Part shown: positions 18,392 to 26,779 of the stretch, one piece after another | Numbering within the stretch: position 1 is the stretch's first letter | Layout: each line of letters begins with the position of its first letter | Program-made: the position numbers and the translations under genes | Notes under the pieces: model-generated | Databases searched by the model: none | What the model was told of the DNA's origin: nothing | The model's input: the letters and a program-made list of their open reading frames with translations, nothing else | Source: Desulfopila aestuarii DSM 18488 | GTDB taxonomy: Bacteria > Desulfobacterota > Desulfobulbia > Desulfobulbales > Desulfocapsaceae | DNA length: 64,000 nt | Assembly (NCBI RefSeq): GCF_900143695.1 | Contig: NZ_FRFE01000017.1 | Span: forward strand, 62,001-126,000 | Direction: 5' to 3'

Positions 18392-19619
18392 AATAATTGC
18401 CATTGGCGATGAACTGACTTCCGGCCGTATTCTCAACACCACCAGCGGTTTTGCTGCACGCCAGCTTTTTGAAGCCGGCTATGAGATTTATGCTATGCAT
18501 ACCATTGGCGACACCCCGGCACTTATCGGTGAAGCGCTCAAACGGGCAATAGAACGGGTGGACGCCGTTCTGGTCACCGGTGGGCTTGGCATGACTGATG
18601 ACGACCTCACCAATGAAGCCGTCTCCATGGCCCTGAATCGGCCAACCATGCCAAATCTCGAGGTGCTCGCCAATATTCGTCGTCATCTTGACAGTATTAC
18701 CAGTGCACCGGTTGGCCAGCTGGAAAAACTTGCCTGGCTACCTGAAGGGGCCGAAGTGCTCAATCCTGGCTCACGCATGGCCGGTTATATGCTGGTTCAT
18801 GACGGTACACCGGTCTATTTCCTGCCCGGTGTACCACGCCAGATGAAACAACTCCTGGTAGAGCATGTTTTGCCCAGCCTCGCCACCTGGGGCAATGATC
18901 ATAAACTTTCAACCTATCAACGAATTTTTAGAATTTTCAATCTTCCTGAAGCGGAAGTAAATCGCCGGATTAACACCCTCGACCTCAACAAGGCGGCACA
19001 TATCGGCTATTACCCCGTCTTTCCCGAGGTACATTTAAGCCTTACCATCCGGGATCGGGAAGCGGAAAACGCCGAAAAACTGTTCACCAGTTGTAAAAAA
19101 GCGATCGATACGGTACTAGGGGATGCCATCTATGGCCATGACCGTGATGACATGGAAACCATCGTCGGACAGCTCCTCCACGAGCACAATCTGCAACTCG
19201 CAGTGGGCGAATCCTGCACCGGTGGACTGATTGCCCAACGCATCACCAATGTCCCCGGCAGTTCCAGGTATTTCCTCGGCGGTGTCGTTTCTTATGCCAA
19301 CAGCCTCAAGACCGCATATCTTGGAGTGGACCAGCGACTCATTGACCAACATGGCGCCGTCAGCCGCGAGGTCGCGGAAGCAATGGCCTCAGGAGTTCTC
19401 ATGAAAAGTGGCGCGGATATCGGTCTTGCCGTCACCGGTATCGCCGGTCCGGAAGGTGGAACCGAAGAAAAACCGGTCGGTACCGTTTATGTGGGTATCG
19501 CCACACCAGGAGGCAACTGGGTGAGCAAGTTTCAGTTTGATGGAGACCGCCAGCAGATCCGCGAGATGACCGCTCAGACCGCACTCGATCTTGTTCGAAA
19601 ATATCTGCTCCAGTCATAA
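18381..19619 (+). CDS. cinA: CinA family protein (nicotinamide-nucleotide amidase / ADP-ribose pyrophosphatase type)
   Basis: A 412-residue full-length CinA. The N-terminal MoaB/MogA-like COG1058 domain has IGDELTSGRI, LVTGGLGMTDDDLT and PGVPRQMK; the C-terminal domain is the NMN deamidase PncC type, with GESCTGGLIAQRIT near residue 275, SYAN, and VTGIAGPEGGTEEKPVGTVY. The family recycles nicotinamide nucleotides; the competence link is historical. I start at the Met at 18381 (MRVEII) since an upstream in-frame Met at 18360 adds only seven residues that do not look conserved. It overlaps mtaB by 11 bases, and recA follows, a common cinA-recA order. Confidence 0.93.
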   Translation: MRVEIIAIGDELTSGRILNTTSGFAARQLFEAGYEIYAMHTIGDTPALIGEALKRAIERVDAVLVTGGLGMTDDDLTNEAVSMALNRPTMPNLEVLANIRRHLDSITSAPVGQLEKLAWLPEGAEVLNPGSRMAGYMLVHDGTPVYFLPGVPRQMKQLLVEHVLPSLATWGNDHKLSTYQRIFRIFNLPEAEVNRRINTLDLNKAAHIGYYPVFPEVHLSLTIRDREAENAEKLFTSCKKAIDTVLGDAIYGHDRDDMETIVGQLLHEHNLQLAVGESCTGGLIAQRITNVPGSSRYFLGGVVSYANSLKTAYLGVDQRLIDQHGAVSREVAEAMASGVLMKSGADIGLAVTGIAGPEGGTEEKPVGTVYVGIATPGGNWVSKFQFDGDRQQIREMTAQTALDLVRKYLLQS

Positions 19620-19819
19620 GTCCACGCTACCTTCCCCGACAGTTATTTTTCATAGAAAAAAACTTACGGAAACCAATGGTTCTGCCTGAAACAGCTATAG
19701 AGGGCCTCTGTGTTTCCAATCTTTTAACGAGTTTTTACGATACCATCGCCAGGCAATCTATGGTAGATTCACGCTTTCATAATGAAGTACCGCAATAATC
19801 CAGCATAACAGGAGAAGAT

Positions 19820-20857
19820 ATGGCAGCAAGTTCCAATAAAGATAAAGTAAACAGCGTTGACAACGCCATAAATCAGATTCAGCGGCAGTTCGGTAAAGGC
19901 TCTATCATGCGGCTTGGCGCCCATGAGACTGAGAAGATTCCGGTCATCCCGACTGGCGCCTTAAGCCTTGATGTAGCTCTTGGTGTCGGCGGTTTTCCTA
20001 AAGGAAGAATTACTGAGATCTACGGCCCTGAATCATCTGGTAAAACCACCCTTGCCCTCCATGTTGTTGCAGAAGCCCAGAAGCGCGGTGGCACTGCAGC
20101 CTTTATAGATGCCGAGCATGCTCTCGACACCAGCTACGCCCAGCGCCTTGGAGTCAACGTCGACGACCTGCTCATCTCTCAACCAGACTTTGGCGAGCAA
20201 GCCCTGGAAATCGCCGAAATTCTCATCCGCTCCGGCGGGGTTGATGTTATCGTCATCGACTCTGTTGCGGCACTGGTTCCCAAAGCAGAAATCGACGGCA
20301 ATGTCGGTGACCAGCATGTCGGCCTGCAGGCACGTCTTATGTCCCATGCAATGCGAAAATTCACCGGTGTGTTGAATCGCAGCAACACTGTACTCATCTT
20401 CATCAATCAAATACGTATGAAGATCGGCGTAATGTTTGGCAACCCCGAGACCACCACCGGCGGCAATGCATTGAAATTCTATTCTTCATTGCGTCTTGAT
20501 ATCCGCAAGATTGCAACCCTCAAAGAAGGACAGGACAGCATAGGCAGTAGAACCAAGGTCAAAGTCGTTAAGAATAAAGTTGCACCTCCATTCAAAGTCT
20601 CTGAGTTTGATATCATTTACGGAGAAGGCATCTCGAAAGCAGGTGATCTCCTGGATCTCGGGGTGGAGCATAATATCATCGACAAAAGTGGCTCCTGGTA
20701 TTCATACCAGGATGAGCGCATCGGCCAGGGGCGTGAGAATGCTAAGCGTTTCCTGACAGATCACCCTGAGATGTTTCTTGATATTGAGAACAAGCTACGT
20801 TTGACCTTTGGCATGTCTCAGGTAGAGGCTGGGGAACCTGTGGCTGCCGCCGAGTAA
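19820..20857 (+). CDS. recA: Recombinase RecA
   Basis: The 345-residue strand-exchange protein for homologous recombination and SOS induction. Landmarks are [11 protein letters not shown] near residue 20, Walker [10 protein letters not shown], the DAEHALD loop, Walker [18 protein letters not shown]2 region [12 protein letters not shown], and [12 protein letters not shown] precedes the ATG by seven bases. About 200 bases separate it from cinA, enough for its own promoter; I could not identify a LexA box by eye. It ends in a strong terminator. Confidence 0.98.
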   Translation: MAASSNKDKVNSVDNAINQIQRQFGKGSIMRLGAHETEKIPVIPTGALSLDVALGVGGFPKGRITEIYGPESSGKTTLALHVVAEAQKRGGTAAFIDAEHALDTSYAQRLGVNVDDLLISQPDFGEQALEIAEILIRSGGVDVIVIDSVAALVPKAEIDGNVGDQHVGLQARLMSHAMRKFTGVLNRSNTVLIFINQIRMKIGVMFGNPETTTGGNALKFYSSLRLDIRKIATLKEGQDSIGSRTKVKVVKNKVAPPFKVSEFDIIYGEGISKAGDLLDLGVEHNIIDKSGSWYSYQDERIGQGRENAKRFLTDHPEMFLDIENKLRLTFGMSQVEAGEPVAAAE

Positions 20858-20896
20858 ACCTGTTCTTTCCCGCATCAAACAATGTTTTGAATCTCA

Positions 20897-20923
20897 TACA
20901 GCCCGGTGCATCACCGGGCTGTA
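20897..20923 (+). terminator. Terminator of recA
   Basis: A perfect 12-bp stem (TACAGCCCGGTG / CACCGGGCTGTA) with a CAT loop, followed by a short T-containing tail. It lies 40 bases after the recA stop. Confidence 0.8.
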
Positions 20924-21054
20924 TTCGTTACACCTCCCCCCTTCATCTGTTTCAGCGCCTCTTTCACCTTGACGATATATAGTTGCTCGGGTATTGCTGC
21001 ATTTTGGCCCTCTTTTAAATCTTTTCACTCAAACTATTGCTACAGGTTTATCAC

Positions 21055-22461
21055 GTGAACAGTGTAAACACCTCGTATGATGTTATCATTGTCGGTGGCG
21101 GTCCGGCTGGACTCTTTGCCGCCTACTATCTTGCCGAACATTCTCCACTCAAAATTCTGCTCATTGAGAAGGGAAAGGCACCGCTTAAACGGCAATGCCC
21201 GATCAAGGACCATGGCTGTATCAAATGCCGCCCTTGCAATATTCTGTGCGGCATTGGCGGTGCCGGGCTTTTTTCGGATGGGAAACTGAATTTCATCCAT
21301 AAACTGGGTAAGACTGATCTCACCCAGTTCATGCCTGTTTCAGAGGCCAAGGCACTTATCGACGAGACCGAGGCAATCTACAATCGCTTTAATATGGATG
21401 GTGATGTCTATCCAACCGATATGGAAGCGGCCAGAGAGATCAGAAAAGAAGCCCGCAAACAGGGTATTGACCTCCTGATTATCAAACAGAAACATCTCGG
21501 GAGCGACAATCTCCCCGGCCATATTTCGGCACTAGCCGACTATGTGCAGGGAAAAGGAGTTGTCTTTCACCACTCCGAAGAGGTCAAAGATGTCATTGTC
21601 GACAACAACAAGATAGCAGGAGTCCGAACGAGTCGTGGCAACTACGAAGCTCCCTACGTCATTTTGGCGCCCGGCCGGGTTGGTGCAGACTGGATGGGTA
21701 CAATTGCCAGGGAGAATGGTCTGGGACTTTCCCAACGGGGCATAGAAGTCGGGGTGAGAGTTGAGGTCCACAATGAAATTATGCAGGATCTCTGTCGCAT
21801 CATTTATGATCCCACTTTTTTTATCCGAACCAGTAAATACGACGATCAGACCAGAACCTTCTGCACCAACCTTGGTGGTTATGTAGCGCTTGAAAATTAC
21901 CAGAATTTTGTCTGTGTCAACGGCCACGCGTATATGGATAAGAAATCGGAAAATAGCAATTTCGCTTTTCTCTCCAAGGTTGTATTAACCGATCCCGTAG
22001 AAGATAATCAGGCCTATGGTGAAGCTATAGGTCGGCTGGCAACGCTTATTGGCGGTGGCAAACCGATCCTCCAGCGTTATGGAGATCTCAAGCGGGGACG
22101 ACGCTCCACCTGGAACCGTGTACGTAACAGTTATATCGAACCCACCTTAAAAAATGTCACCTGTGGCGATATCGCCATGGCATTACCAGAAAGAATCCTC
22201 AGCAACCTTGTGGACGGCCTTGATCAGCTGAATTATGTCATTCCGGGAGTTGCAAATGACGAAACACTCCTCTACGCACCAGAAATCAAATTTTTTGCCA
22301 CCCAGATAGATACCAGTAATACTCTTGAAACTTCTATCAAAGGCCTTTTTGTCGCAGGTGATGGGCCAGGAGTAGCTGGCAATATTGTTTCAGCCACTGC
22401 CACAGCTCTCATTCCTTCTAAGGAAATCATCCGAAGAACAAACGAATTGCCTTCACCTTAA
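21055..22461 (+). CDS. FAD-dependent dehydrogenase (COG2509-type) with cysteine-rich segment
   Basis: A flavoprotein of about 468 residues. The dinucleotide-binding loop VGGGPAGLFAA is at the N-terminus, and the FAD C-terminal motif GLFVAGDGPGVAGNIVSA near the end. After the first strand it carries CPIKDHGCIKCRPCNILCG then GAGLFSDGKLN, a block typical of the COG2509 flavoproteins; its cysteines could bind a metal or Fe-S centre. The substrate is unknown. I chose the GTG at 21055 because AGG sits eight bases before it; a TTG six codons earlier is less likely. It is bounded by the recA terminator and the rubredoxin promoter. Confidence 0.8.
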   Translation: MNSVNTSYDVIIVGGGPAGLFAAYYLAEHSPLKILLIEKGKAPLKRQCPIKDHGCIKCRPCNILCGIGGAGLFSDGKLNFIHKLGKTDLTQFMPVSEAKALIDETEAIYNRFNMDGDVYPTDMEAAREIRKEARKQGIDLLIIKQKHLGSDNLPGHISALADYVQGKGVVFHHSEEVKDVIVDNNKIAGVRTSRGNYEAPYVILAPGRVGADWMGTIARENGLGLSQRGIEVGVRVEVHNEIMQDLCRIIYDPTFFIRTSKYDDQTRTFCTNLGGYVALENYQNFVCVNGHAYMDKKSENSNFAFLSKVVLTDPVEDNQAYGEAIGRLATLIGGGKPILQRYGDLKRGRRSTWNRVRNSYIEPTLKNVTCGDIAMALPERILSNLVDGLDQLNYVIPGVANDETLLYAPEIKFFATQIDTSNTLETSIKGLFVAGDGPGVAGNIVSATATALIPSKEIIRRTNELPSP

Positions 22462-22576
22462 TCCATTTCAAGGAATTACTGTCAAACAAATTCTTAAATC
22501 ACAAAAAGACAAACTCGAACATGCACTGTTACTTAGCTCTTTCGTATGCTATGCTACATGCACTGAGACTTTGTTA

Positions 22577-22604
22577 TTGACAAGACAAATGAATCAGCTA
22601 AAAT
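22577..22604 (+). promoter_or_regulatory. Sigma70-type promoter of the rubredoxin gene
   Basis: TTGACA, a 16-base spacer, then TAAAAT. The expected start of transcription falls near 22611, just before the Fur-like box and about 45 bases before the rubredoxin ATG. Confidence 0.7.
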
Positions 22605-22617
22605 GACGATTTATCAA

Positions 22618-22632
22618 TAATGATTATCATTA
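22618..22632. promoter_or_regulatory. Fur-like operator upstream of rubredoxin
   Basis: TAATGATTATCATTA is a perfect 7-1-7 inverted repeat and matches the classic Fur core. It lies just downstream of the -10 box, where a bound repressor would block transcription. PerR-type proteins bind related sites, so the regulator could be either one. Confidence 0.75.
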
Positions 22633-22654
22633 CAACTCAACGGAGGATACGTAC

Positions 22655-22816
22655 ATGCAGAAATGGGAATGCCCGTGTGGTTACATTTATGATCCGGCAG
22701 AAGGCGATTATGCCAACGGCGTTGAACCTGATACCGCCTGGGAAGACCTCCCAGCAGACTGGGTCTGCCCGTTGTGCGGCGCTGAGAAAGATGCGTTCTG
22801 GAAATATGACGGCTGA
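22655..22816 (+). CDS. rub: Rubredoxin
   Basis: A 53-residue rubredoxin, a small cytoplasmic electron carrier with one Fe(Cys)4 site. The metal ligands are CPCGYIYDP (C-x-C with the usual GYIYDP block) and CPLCGAEKD. The first pair is spaced C-x1-C rather than the usual C-x2-C, a variant also found in some rubredoxins. GGAGG lies eight bases before the ATG. It has its own promoter, a Fur-like box and its own terminator. In anaerobes rubredoxins feed oxygen or peroxide reductases and desulfoferrodoxin; both a peroxiredoxin (next gene) and desulfoferrodoxin (30.5 kb) are in the window. Confidence 0.93.
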   Translation: MQKWECPCGYIYDPAEGDYANGVEPDTAWEDLPADWVCPLCGAEKDAFWKYDG

Positions 22817-22835
22817 TACCAGCCGGTAGCCGCCG

Positions 22836-22881
22836 AGCTGCCCAAAAGTTGTCGATTCAACTTCAGGGCAGCTTTTTATTT
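22836..22881 (+). terminator. Terminator of the rubredoxin gene
   Basis: AGCTGCCC pairs with GGGCAGCT, and an inner AAGTTG/CAACTT stem continues past a small internal loop; TTTTTATTT follows. Confidence 0.85.
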
Positions 22882-22947
22882 ACCAACCATGTTTGGCACT
22901 CCTAATTCATTTTCAACTCCCTAATCATCGTCCATGGAGGATACATT

Positions 22948-23541
22948 ATGAGCCTTATCGTCACCAAGCCTGCACCGGATTTCACGGCCACTGCCGTCCT
23001 GCCGGATAACAGTTTTAAAGAGGATTTCAGTCTTTCGGATTTTCGTGGGAAATATGTTCTGCTCTTTTTCTACCCGCTGAATTTCACCTTTGTTTGCCCC
23101 ACAGAGATCCTTGCCTTTAATCGGGCGGTCGGTGAGTTCACAGAGCACAATTGTCAACTCATCGGCATATCCATCGATTCCCATTTTTCCCATCTTGCCT
23201 GGAAGAAAACCGCACTCCAGGACGGCGGCATCGGCGATATTCAGTACCCGCTGGTGTCAGATCTCGACAAATCAATTTCAACGAAATATCAGGTATTACT
23301 CGATTCCGGAATTGCCCTGCGTGGACTTTTCCTCATTGATCGTGAAGGCATTGTCCGCCATCAGGTGGTGAATGACCTTCCGCTTGGCAGAAATGTCAAC
23401 GAGGCACTACGAATTCTCCATGCGCTGCAGTTTACGGAAAAACATGGGGAGGTATGTCCTGCCAACTGGAATCAGGGTGAAGATGCCATGAAACCAACAG
23501 CTGAAGGGGTTTCACAATATCTCTCACGTAGCCTGAAGTGA
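22948..23541 (+). CDS. 2-Cys peroxiredoxin (AhpC/TSA family)
   Basis: A 197-residue typical 2-Cys peroxiredoxin that reduces hydrogen peroxide and organic peroxides. The peroxidatic Cys is in NFTFVCPTE near residue 51 and the resolving Cys in GEVCPANW near 170, both in the usual places. LIGISIDSHFSHLAW and GLFLIDREG are conserved blocks. GGAGG lies before the ATG. It follows rubredoxin but has a separate terminator upstream and downstream. The reductant is not evident: no AhpF or thioredoxin reductase lies nearby. Confidence 0.95.
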   Translation: MSLIVTKPAPDFTATAVLPDNSFKEDFSLSDFRGKYVLLFFYPLNFTFVCPTEILAFNRAVGEFTEHNCQLIGISIDSHFSHLAWKKTALQDGGIGDIQYPLVSDLDKSISTKYQVLLDSGIALRGLFLIDREGIVRHQVVNDLPLGRNVNEALRILHALQFTEKHGEVCPANWNQGEDAMKPTAEGVSQYLSRSLK

Positions 23542-23556
23542 TATTTTTCGTCTTGT

Positions 23557-23596
23557 ACCGGGCAAGATGAGGGGTCACTCTTGCCCGGTTTTTTTT
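23557..23596 (+). terminator. Terminator of the peroxiredoxin gene
   Basis: A perfect 11-bp stem (ACCGGGCAAGA / TCTTGCCCGGT) is followed by eight Ts. Confidence 0.92.
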
Positions 23597-23611
23597 GCGG
23601 CAACAACACAA

Positions 23612-23953
23612 CTACAGCGCAGCGATCCTGGCGTACAGTTCCTCGTTAAAACCCACATAGAACGTCGACCCCACCCGCAAAGTCGGGGCTCGCAAATTAC
23701 CGGTTCGTCCGCAAACAGTTGCAAGTATCTGAGCCTTATCATCCTTTTTCGGATCAAACTCGCTAATCTTCTTATTCTGGGCCACAATGATTTTGGCACC
23801 AGAAGCAAGGGTGTTCCAGACTTCATCACCGGCTATTGTCGCTTTCGCGGCATTTACCTGCTCATCAACTTCAAGCTTATTTTCCGTAAAAACCGAACTG
23901 GCTTTTTTACATGAGGTTCAACCATTTCGCAGATAGGCCCAATCAATTTTCAT
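23612..23953 (-). CDS. ArsC/Spx-family selenoprotein (Sec at residue 12)
   Basis: A 113-residue thioredoxin-fold protein of the ArsC/Spx family, read from the ATG at 23953 to the TAG at 23612 through one in-frame TGA (23918-23920). With Sec there, the active site is NGUTSCKKA, the counterpart of the CTSC redox site of Spx. The C-terminal half has GNLRAPTLRVG and GFNEELYARI, the family's RAP motif region. No Met lies after the TGA, so the conserved body can be made only by reading through it. GGGAGAG lies five bases before the ATG. A SECIS-like hairpin follows the TGA. Likely role: a thiol/selenol redox enzyme, perhaps oxidant defence; arsenate reduction is possible but not shown. A small Cys-rich gene lies 76 bases upstream. 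Confidence 0.88.
23886..23910 (-). promoter_or_regulatory. Bacterial SECIS-like hairpin of the ArsC-like selenoprotein
   Basis: Seven base pairs (GTAAAAA / TTTTTAC), a two-base bulge, two C:G pairs and a five-base loop AGTTC lie within the coding region. The loop starts 18 bases after the TGA, inside the usual bacterial range, and has G at its second position as required for SelB binding. Confidence 0.7.
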
Positions 23954-24029
23954 ACTGCTCTCCCAATACGGATTTTAACATATCCATTCCATCGATCTTC
24001 CTCAAACCTAAATCAGCATCGATCGATCA

Positions 24030-24185
24030 TTATTTCTTTTTTTTGCCTTTACCCTTGTCCTTATCCTTTTTCTTACCTTTCTTTTTGGATTTATCTTTTC
24101 CTACATCATCAGCCGAGGCAAGAGGACATCCTTTACAACAGTTTCCTTTCTTTTTGTATTTTTCACAGCATTTATCTTTGCCCAT
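24030..24185 (-). CDS. Small cysteine- and lysine-rich protein
   Basis: A 51-residue frame with a good ribosome-binding site (AAGGA, six bases before the ATG). The N-terminal half holds five cysteines in CCEKYKKKGNCCKGCP; the C-terminal half is almost entirely Lys, Asp and Gly. I do not recognise a family. The CC-x7-CC-x2-C spacing suggests metal binding, and the basic tail suggests contact with nucleic acid or membrane. It lies just before the ArsC-like selenoprotein on the same strand and may share its transcript. Confidence 0.65.
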   Translation of the reverse strand: MGKDKCCEKYKKKGNCCKGCPLASADDVGKDKSKKKGKKKDKDKGKGKKKK

Positions 24186-24347
24186 GTGAGATCCTTAAAT
24201 GTAATGGTTGAATTTTGGCATCAACTACCTATATCGGGTCATTGAAAAATGATGACACTCTTTATGAATAGTTATCAACATTAAAGTGCGCTAGGAAATT
24301 TGGGGTTTGATAAGAAAATTATCGATATAAAGGAAACCAGAATTTCA

Positions 24348-25301
24348 TCAAAAGATGAGGTGGGGAACGGCCATAATCAACATGTGATTACCTAGCATGA
24401 TGTTTAAAAAGATAAATAAGTTGCGGTAAGAGACTGGAAGTTGAGAAAGCAGCAAGTATGAACTTACACCGGCCAGCACCAACGCATTGACTATAACAAG
24501 GAAAATTTGCCAGATGCTAATCGCTGCAGTGGAGAGAGCAAAAAGCATCATCACCAGAGCAAGACCACAGATCCAGACAGTACTGAGGTGTCGCACCCCT
24601 CTTTCTGCAAACATTCGGATAAAATTCGGCTGCTCAACTTTAAGGTAATCTTCTTTATGAAGAAGAAGAACGAGACAAAAATGCGGTACCTGCCAGAGAA
24701 AAAGCATGACAAAGAGGAGCAACGCCACATACGAAAATAGCGCCCCCCCACCCCCCACCCATCCTATAACTGGTGGCAAAGCTCCACAAATGGCACCGGG
24801 GATAATAGCCATTACGGTTTTCTGTTTAAGCTGCGTATAGAGACAATTGTAGATGAGAAGAGACAGGATAACGAGTGAGACGACTATTTTTGGCGCCGCA
24901 TCTGTAGTACCTAACAGAAGGAGACCGAAAGTAAAGAGGATTACGGACTGGAGGATCGCGAAGGTCCCCGATACCGTTTTTCTGACAAGCGGCCTGGAAG
25001 CTGTACGCTTGAATTGCCGGTCGATATCCCGTTCCTGCAGACTGTTAACAGTGGCCCCAGACATTGCCACCATCAGAACTCCAAGACCAAGAATGAGTAT
25101 ACTCAGTAGCGAAGAATTTGAGACAAGAGCAGCACCAAAACTCGTGGAGCAACCAATAAGGAAGCAGAGAGGAACTTTGGCAAGTTGCCATGCAGCAACA
25201 ACCGAAGCCCAAATGGTACTTGCTGAAGCTACATCACCCTCTGTTACCTCATCATTCTTCGTCTGATTCAAGCCACCTCTGATATTCTTCTTCCGGAACA
25301 A
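24348..25301 (-). CDS. ctaB: Haem O synthase (protohaem IX farnesyltransferase)
   Basis: A 317-residue UbiA-type prenyltransferase that farnesylates haem b to haem O for the neighbouring oxidase. It has about eight membrane segments after a 35-residue soluble leader. The prenyl diphosphate site is NSLQERDIDRQFKRTASRPL, where the first Asp of the usual DxxxD is Glu; LYNCLYTQLKQKT and LWQVPHFCLV are further family blocks. The start overlaps the end of subunit II by 50 bases, so an internal start is possible. No haem A synthase (ctaA) is in the window; the oxidase may use haem O or get haem A from elsewhere. Confidence 0.88.
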   Translation of the reverse strand: MFRKKNIRGGLNQTKNDEVTEGDVASASTIWASVVAAWQLAKVPLCFLIGCSTSFGAALVSNSSLLSILILGLGVLMVAMSGATVNSLQERDIDRQFKRTASRPLVRKTVSGTFAILQSVILFTFGLLLLGTTDAAPKIVVSLVILSLLIYNCLYTQLKQKTVMAIIPGAICGALPPVIGWVGGGGALFSYVALLLFVMLFLWQVPHFCLVLLLHKEDYLKVEQPNFIRMFAERGVRHLSTVWICGLALVMMLFALSTAAISIWQIFLVIVNALVLAGVSSYLLLSQLPVSYRNLFIFLNIMLGNHMLIMAVPHLIF

Positions 25302-25848
25302 TTTTTAGTACACCAACCATTGCCGAGTGATCGGTTCCACAATATTCGGTACAGAGGACGTCGTATTCGCCTTCCTTATCGGCATAAAACCAAGCGTAGG
25401 TCGTCATCCCCTTAACCGCATCTACTTTGATACGAAACGCAGGAATATAAAACGAATGGAGTACATCAGTTGAGGTGATATTCAATTTGACCGCTTTCCC
25501 TAGAGGTACCACCAAATTATTCTCAGTCTCCTTATCGTTATCATAGACAAAAATCCACGAATACTGTTGGCCGAAAACCTCAACTTGCATAGCATCTTCC
25601 GGGACATCCCTCAGGCCAACATATGACTTCCAGCCGACATAAAACATCGACAACGCTATGAGGGTTGGGATGATGGTCCATGCCACTTCCAGGAGATAAT
25701 TATCCCTGATATCTGAAGGCACAGGATTCTTACTGCGACGATACCTGATAACGAAATAGATCATTACAATGGTAATGCCAAGTAGCAGAACTCCTGATAT
25801 ACCGAGAATATACCAGAACGCCTGATCTACACCTTGTACCGGATTCAT
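25252..25848 (-). CDS. ctaC: Cytochrome c oxidase subunit II
   Basis: A 198-residue subunit II with two N-terminal membrane helices (about residues 14-34 and 52-70) and a periplasmic cupredoxin domain. The binuclear CuA site is complete: His in DVLHSFYIPAF, then CTEYCGTDHSAM with both Cys, His and Met. This means electrons arrive from a cytochrome c or another periplasmic donor rather than quinol. There is no fused cytochrome c domain, unlike caa3 enzymes, and the chain is short. It lies between subunit IV and ctaB in the oxidase operon. Confidence 0.95.
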   Translation of the reverse strand: MNPVQGVDQAFWYILGISGVLLLGITIVMIYFVIRYRRSKNPVPSDIRDNYLLEVAWTIIPTLIALSMFYVGWKSYVGLRDVPEDAMQVEVFGQQYSWIFVYDNDKETENNLVVPLGKAVKLNITSTDVLHSFYIPAFRIKVDAVKGMTTYAWFYADKEGEYDVLCTEYCGTDHSAMVGVLKIVPEEEYQRWLESDEE

Positions 25849-25863
25849 ACACGTCTCCGTTTA

Positions 25864-26151
25864 TTATCTGAACGCCACATCCCAGAAAGTGAACGTTATC
25901 ATGATCGCAAGGAAGAAGATGGTCGCGATAAACGACCACGTAATCGCCTTCCCTTCATATTTGAGATGCATAAAAAATAACAGGACTAGTGTAACCTTGG
26001 TGGAAGCAATGGTCAGCGCCACTGGAACATTCCAGAACCCAAGGTCAACATAGGACACCCCAATGGTCACCAGGGTCAGAGCAAGCAACCCTGCCAGAAC
26101 TGCAGCAAGTTTCCCGTAACTCAGGATATGGTGTTCTTCATGTGCACCCAC
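25864..26151 (-). CDS. Cytochrome c oxidase subunit IV family protein
   Basis: A small membrane subunit of about 95 residues with three predicted helices and the block LVLLFFMHLKYEGK, typical of the CyoD/CoxD-type subunit IV. I chose the GTG at 26151 because AGGAG sits seven bases before it; an ATG at 26157 touches the same AGGAG with almost no spacing, and a further upstream Met would overlap subunit III. It probably stabilises the oxidase. It sits between subunits III and II. Confidence 0.8.
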   Translation of the reverse strand: MGAHEEHHILSYGKLAAVLAGLLALTLVTIGVSYVDLGFWNVPVALTIASTKVTLVLLFFMHLKYEGKAITWSFIATIFFLAIMITFTFWDVAFR

Positions 26152-26179
26152 GGACATTCTCCTACGTTTTTTATAATGG

Positions 26180-26776
26180 CTATAAAACAAGATAAAACAA
26201 AGGAAAGACAAATATCCAGATCAAATCAACCAGATGCCAGTAAAGTCCTGAATTGTCCAGCATGGCAAAACGTTCCTGGGTTATCTTGTCCCGAATCACA
26301 AGAACCAAGCTGATACTGAGCAGCGTCATTCCGATTATGACATGCAGGCCGTGGAGACCGGTTATGACATAATACAAGCCAAAAAAGATGTTAATACCAG
26401 GCTCACCGTTTACCAGTCGTTCCGAGTTTGGGTAGATGTCATGATGAAACTTCGCACCCCACTCGAAGTATTTATTCACAAGAAATATACACCCGCAGCA
26501 TATTGAAAAAATGAGCAGACCGATGCTCATTTTTTTCTTGCCCTGCTGAATAGCGGTAATCGAGGCAGCGACAGTAAAACTGGATATTAGAAGGACAATG
26601 GTGTTGAGCGAACCGAAAAAACGGCTCAGCTCCTTTCCGCCTTCTGCAAAATATCCAGCATAATCATAAAAATAGATTGCATAGAGTACGAAAAGACCAC
26701 CGAAGAGGATAATCTCGGAATAGAGAAATATCCACATTCCTAGTTTTATTCCGGTTGAATCTACTCGGGTCGACAT
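26180..26776 (-). CDS. ctaE: Cytochrome c oxidase subunit III
   Basis: A 198-residue subunit III with five predicted helices, the short form common in A2-type oxidases. MWIFLYSEIILFGGLF at the start, TGLHGLHVIIGM near residue 135 and the C-terminal SGLYWHLVDLIWIFVFPLFYL are family blocks. It supports proton uptake and enzyme stability. It begins three bases after the subunit I stop, so the two are surely co-transcribed. Confidence 0.93.
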   Translation of the reverse strand: MSTRVDSTGIKLGMWIFLYSEIILFGGLFVLYAIYFYDYAGYFAEGGKELSRFFGSLNTIVLLISSFTVAASITAIQQGKKKMSIGLLIFSICCGCIFLVNKYFEWGAKFHHDIYPNSERLVNGEPGINIFFGLYYVITGLHGLHVIIGMTLLSISLVLVIRDKITQERFAMLDNSGLYWHLVDLIWIFVFPLFYLVL

Positions 26777-26779
26777 GAG

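Noticed and set aside
23575-23829. A minus-strand 84-residue frame in the peroxiredoxin-selenoprotein gap
   Set aside because: It is a shifted frame of the ArsC-like selenoprotein, rich in Arg and Trp with no family motif.
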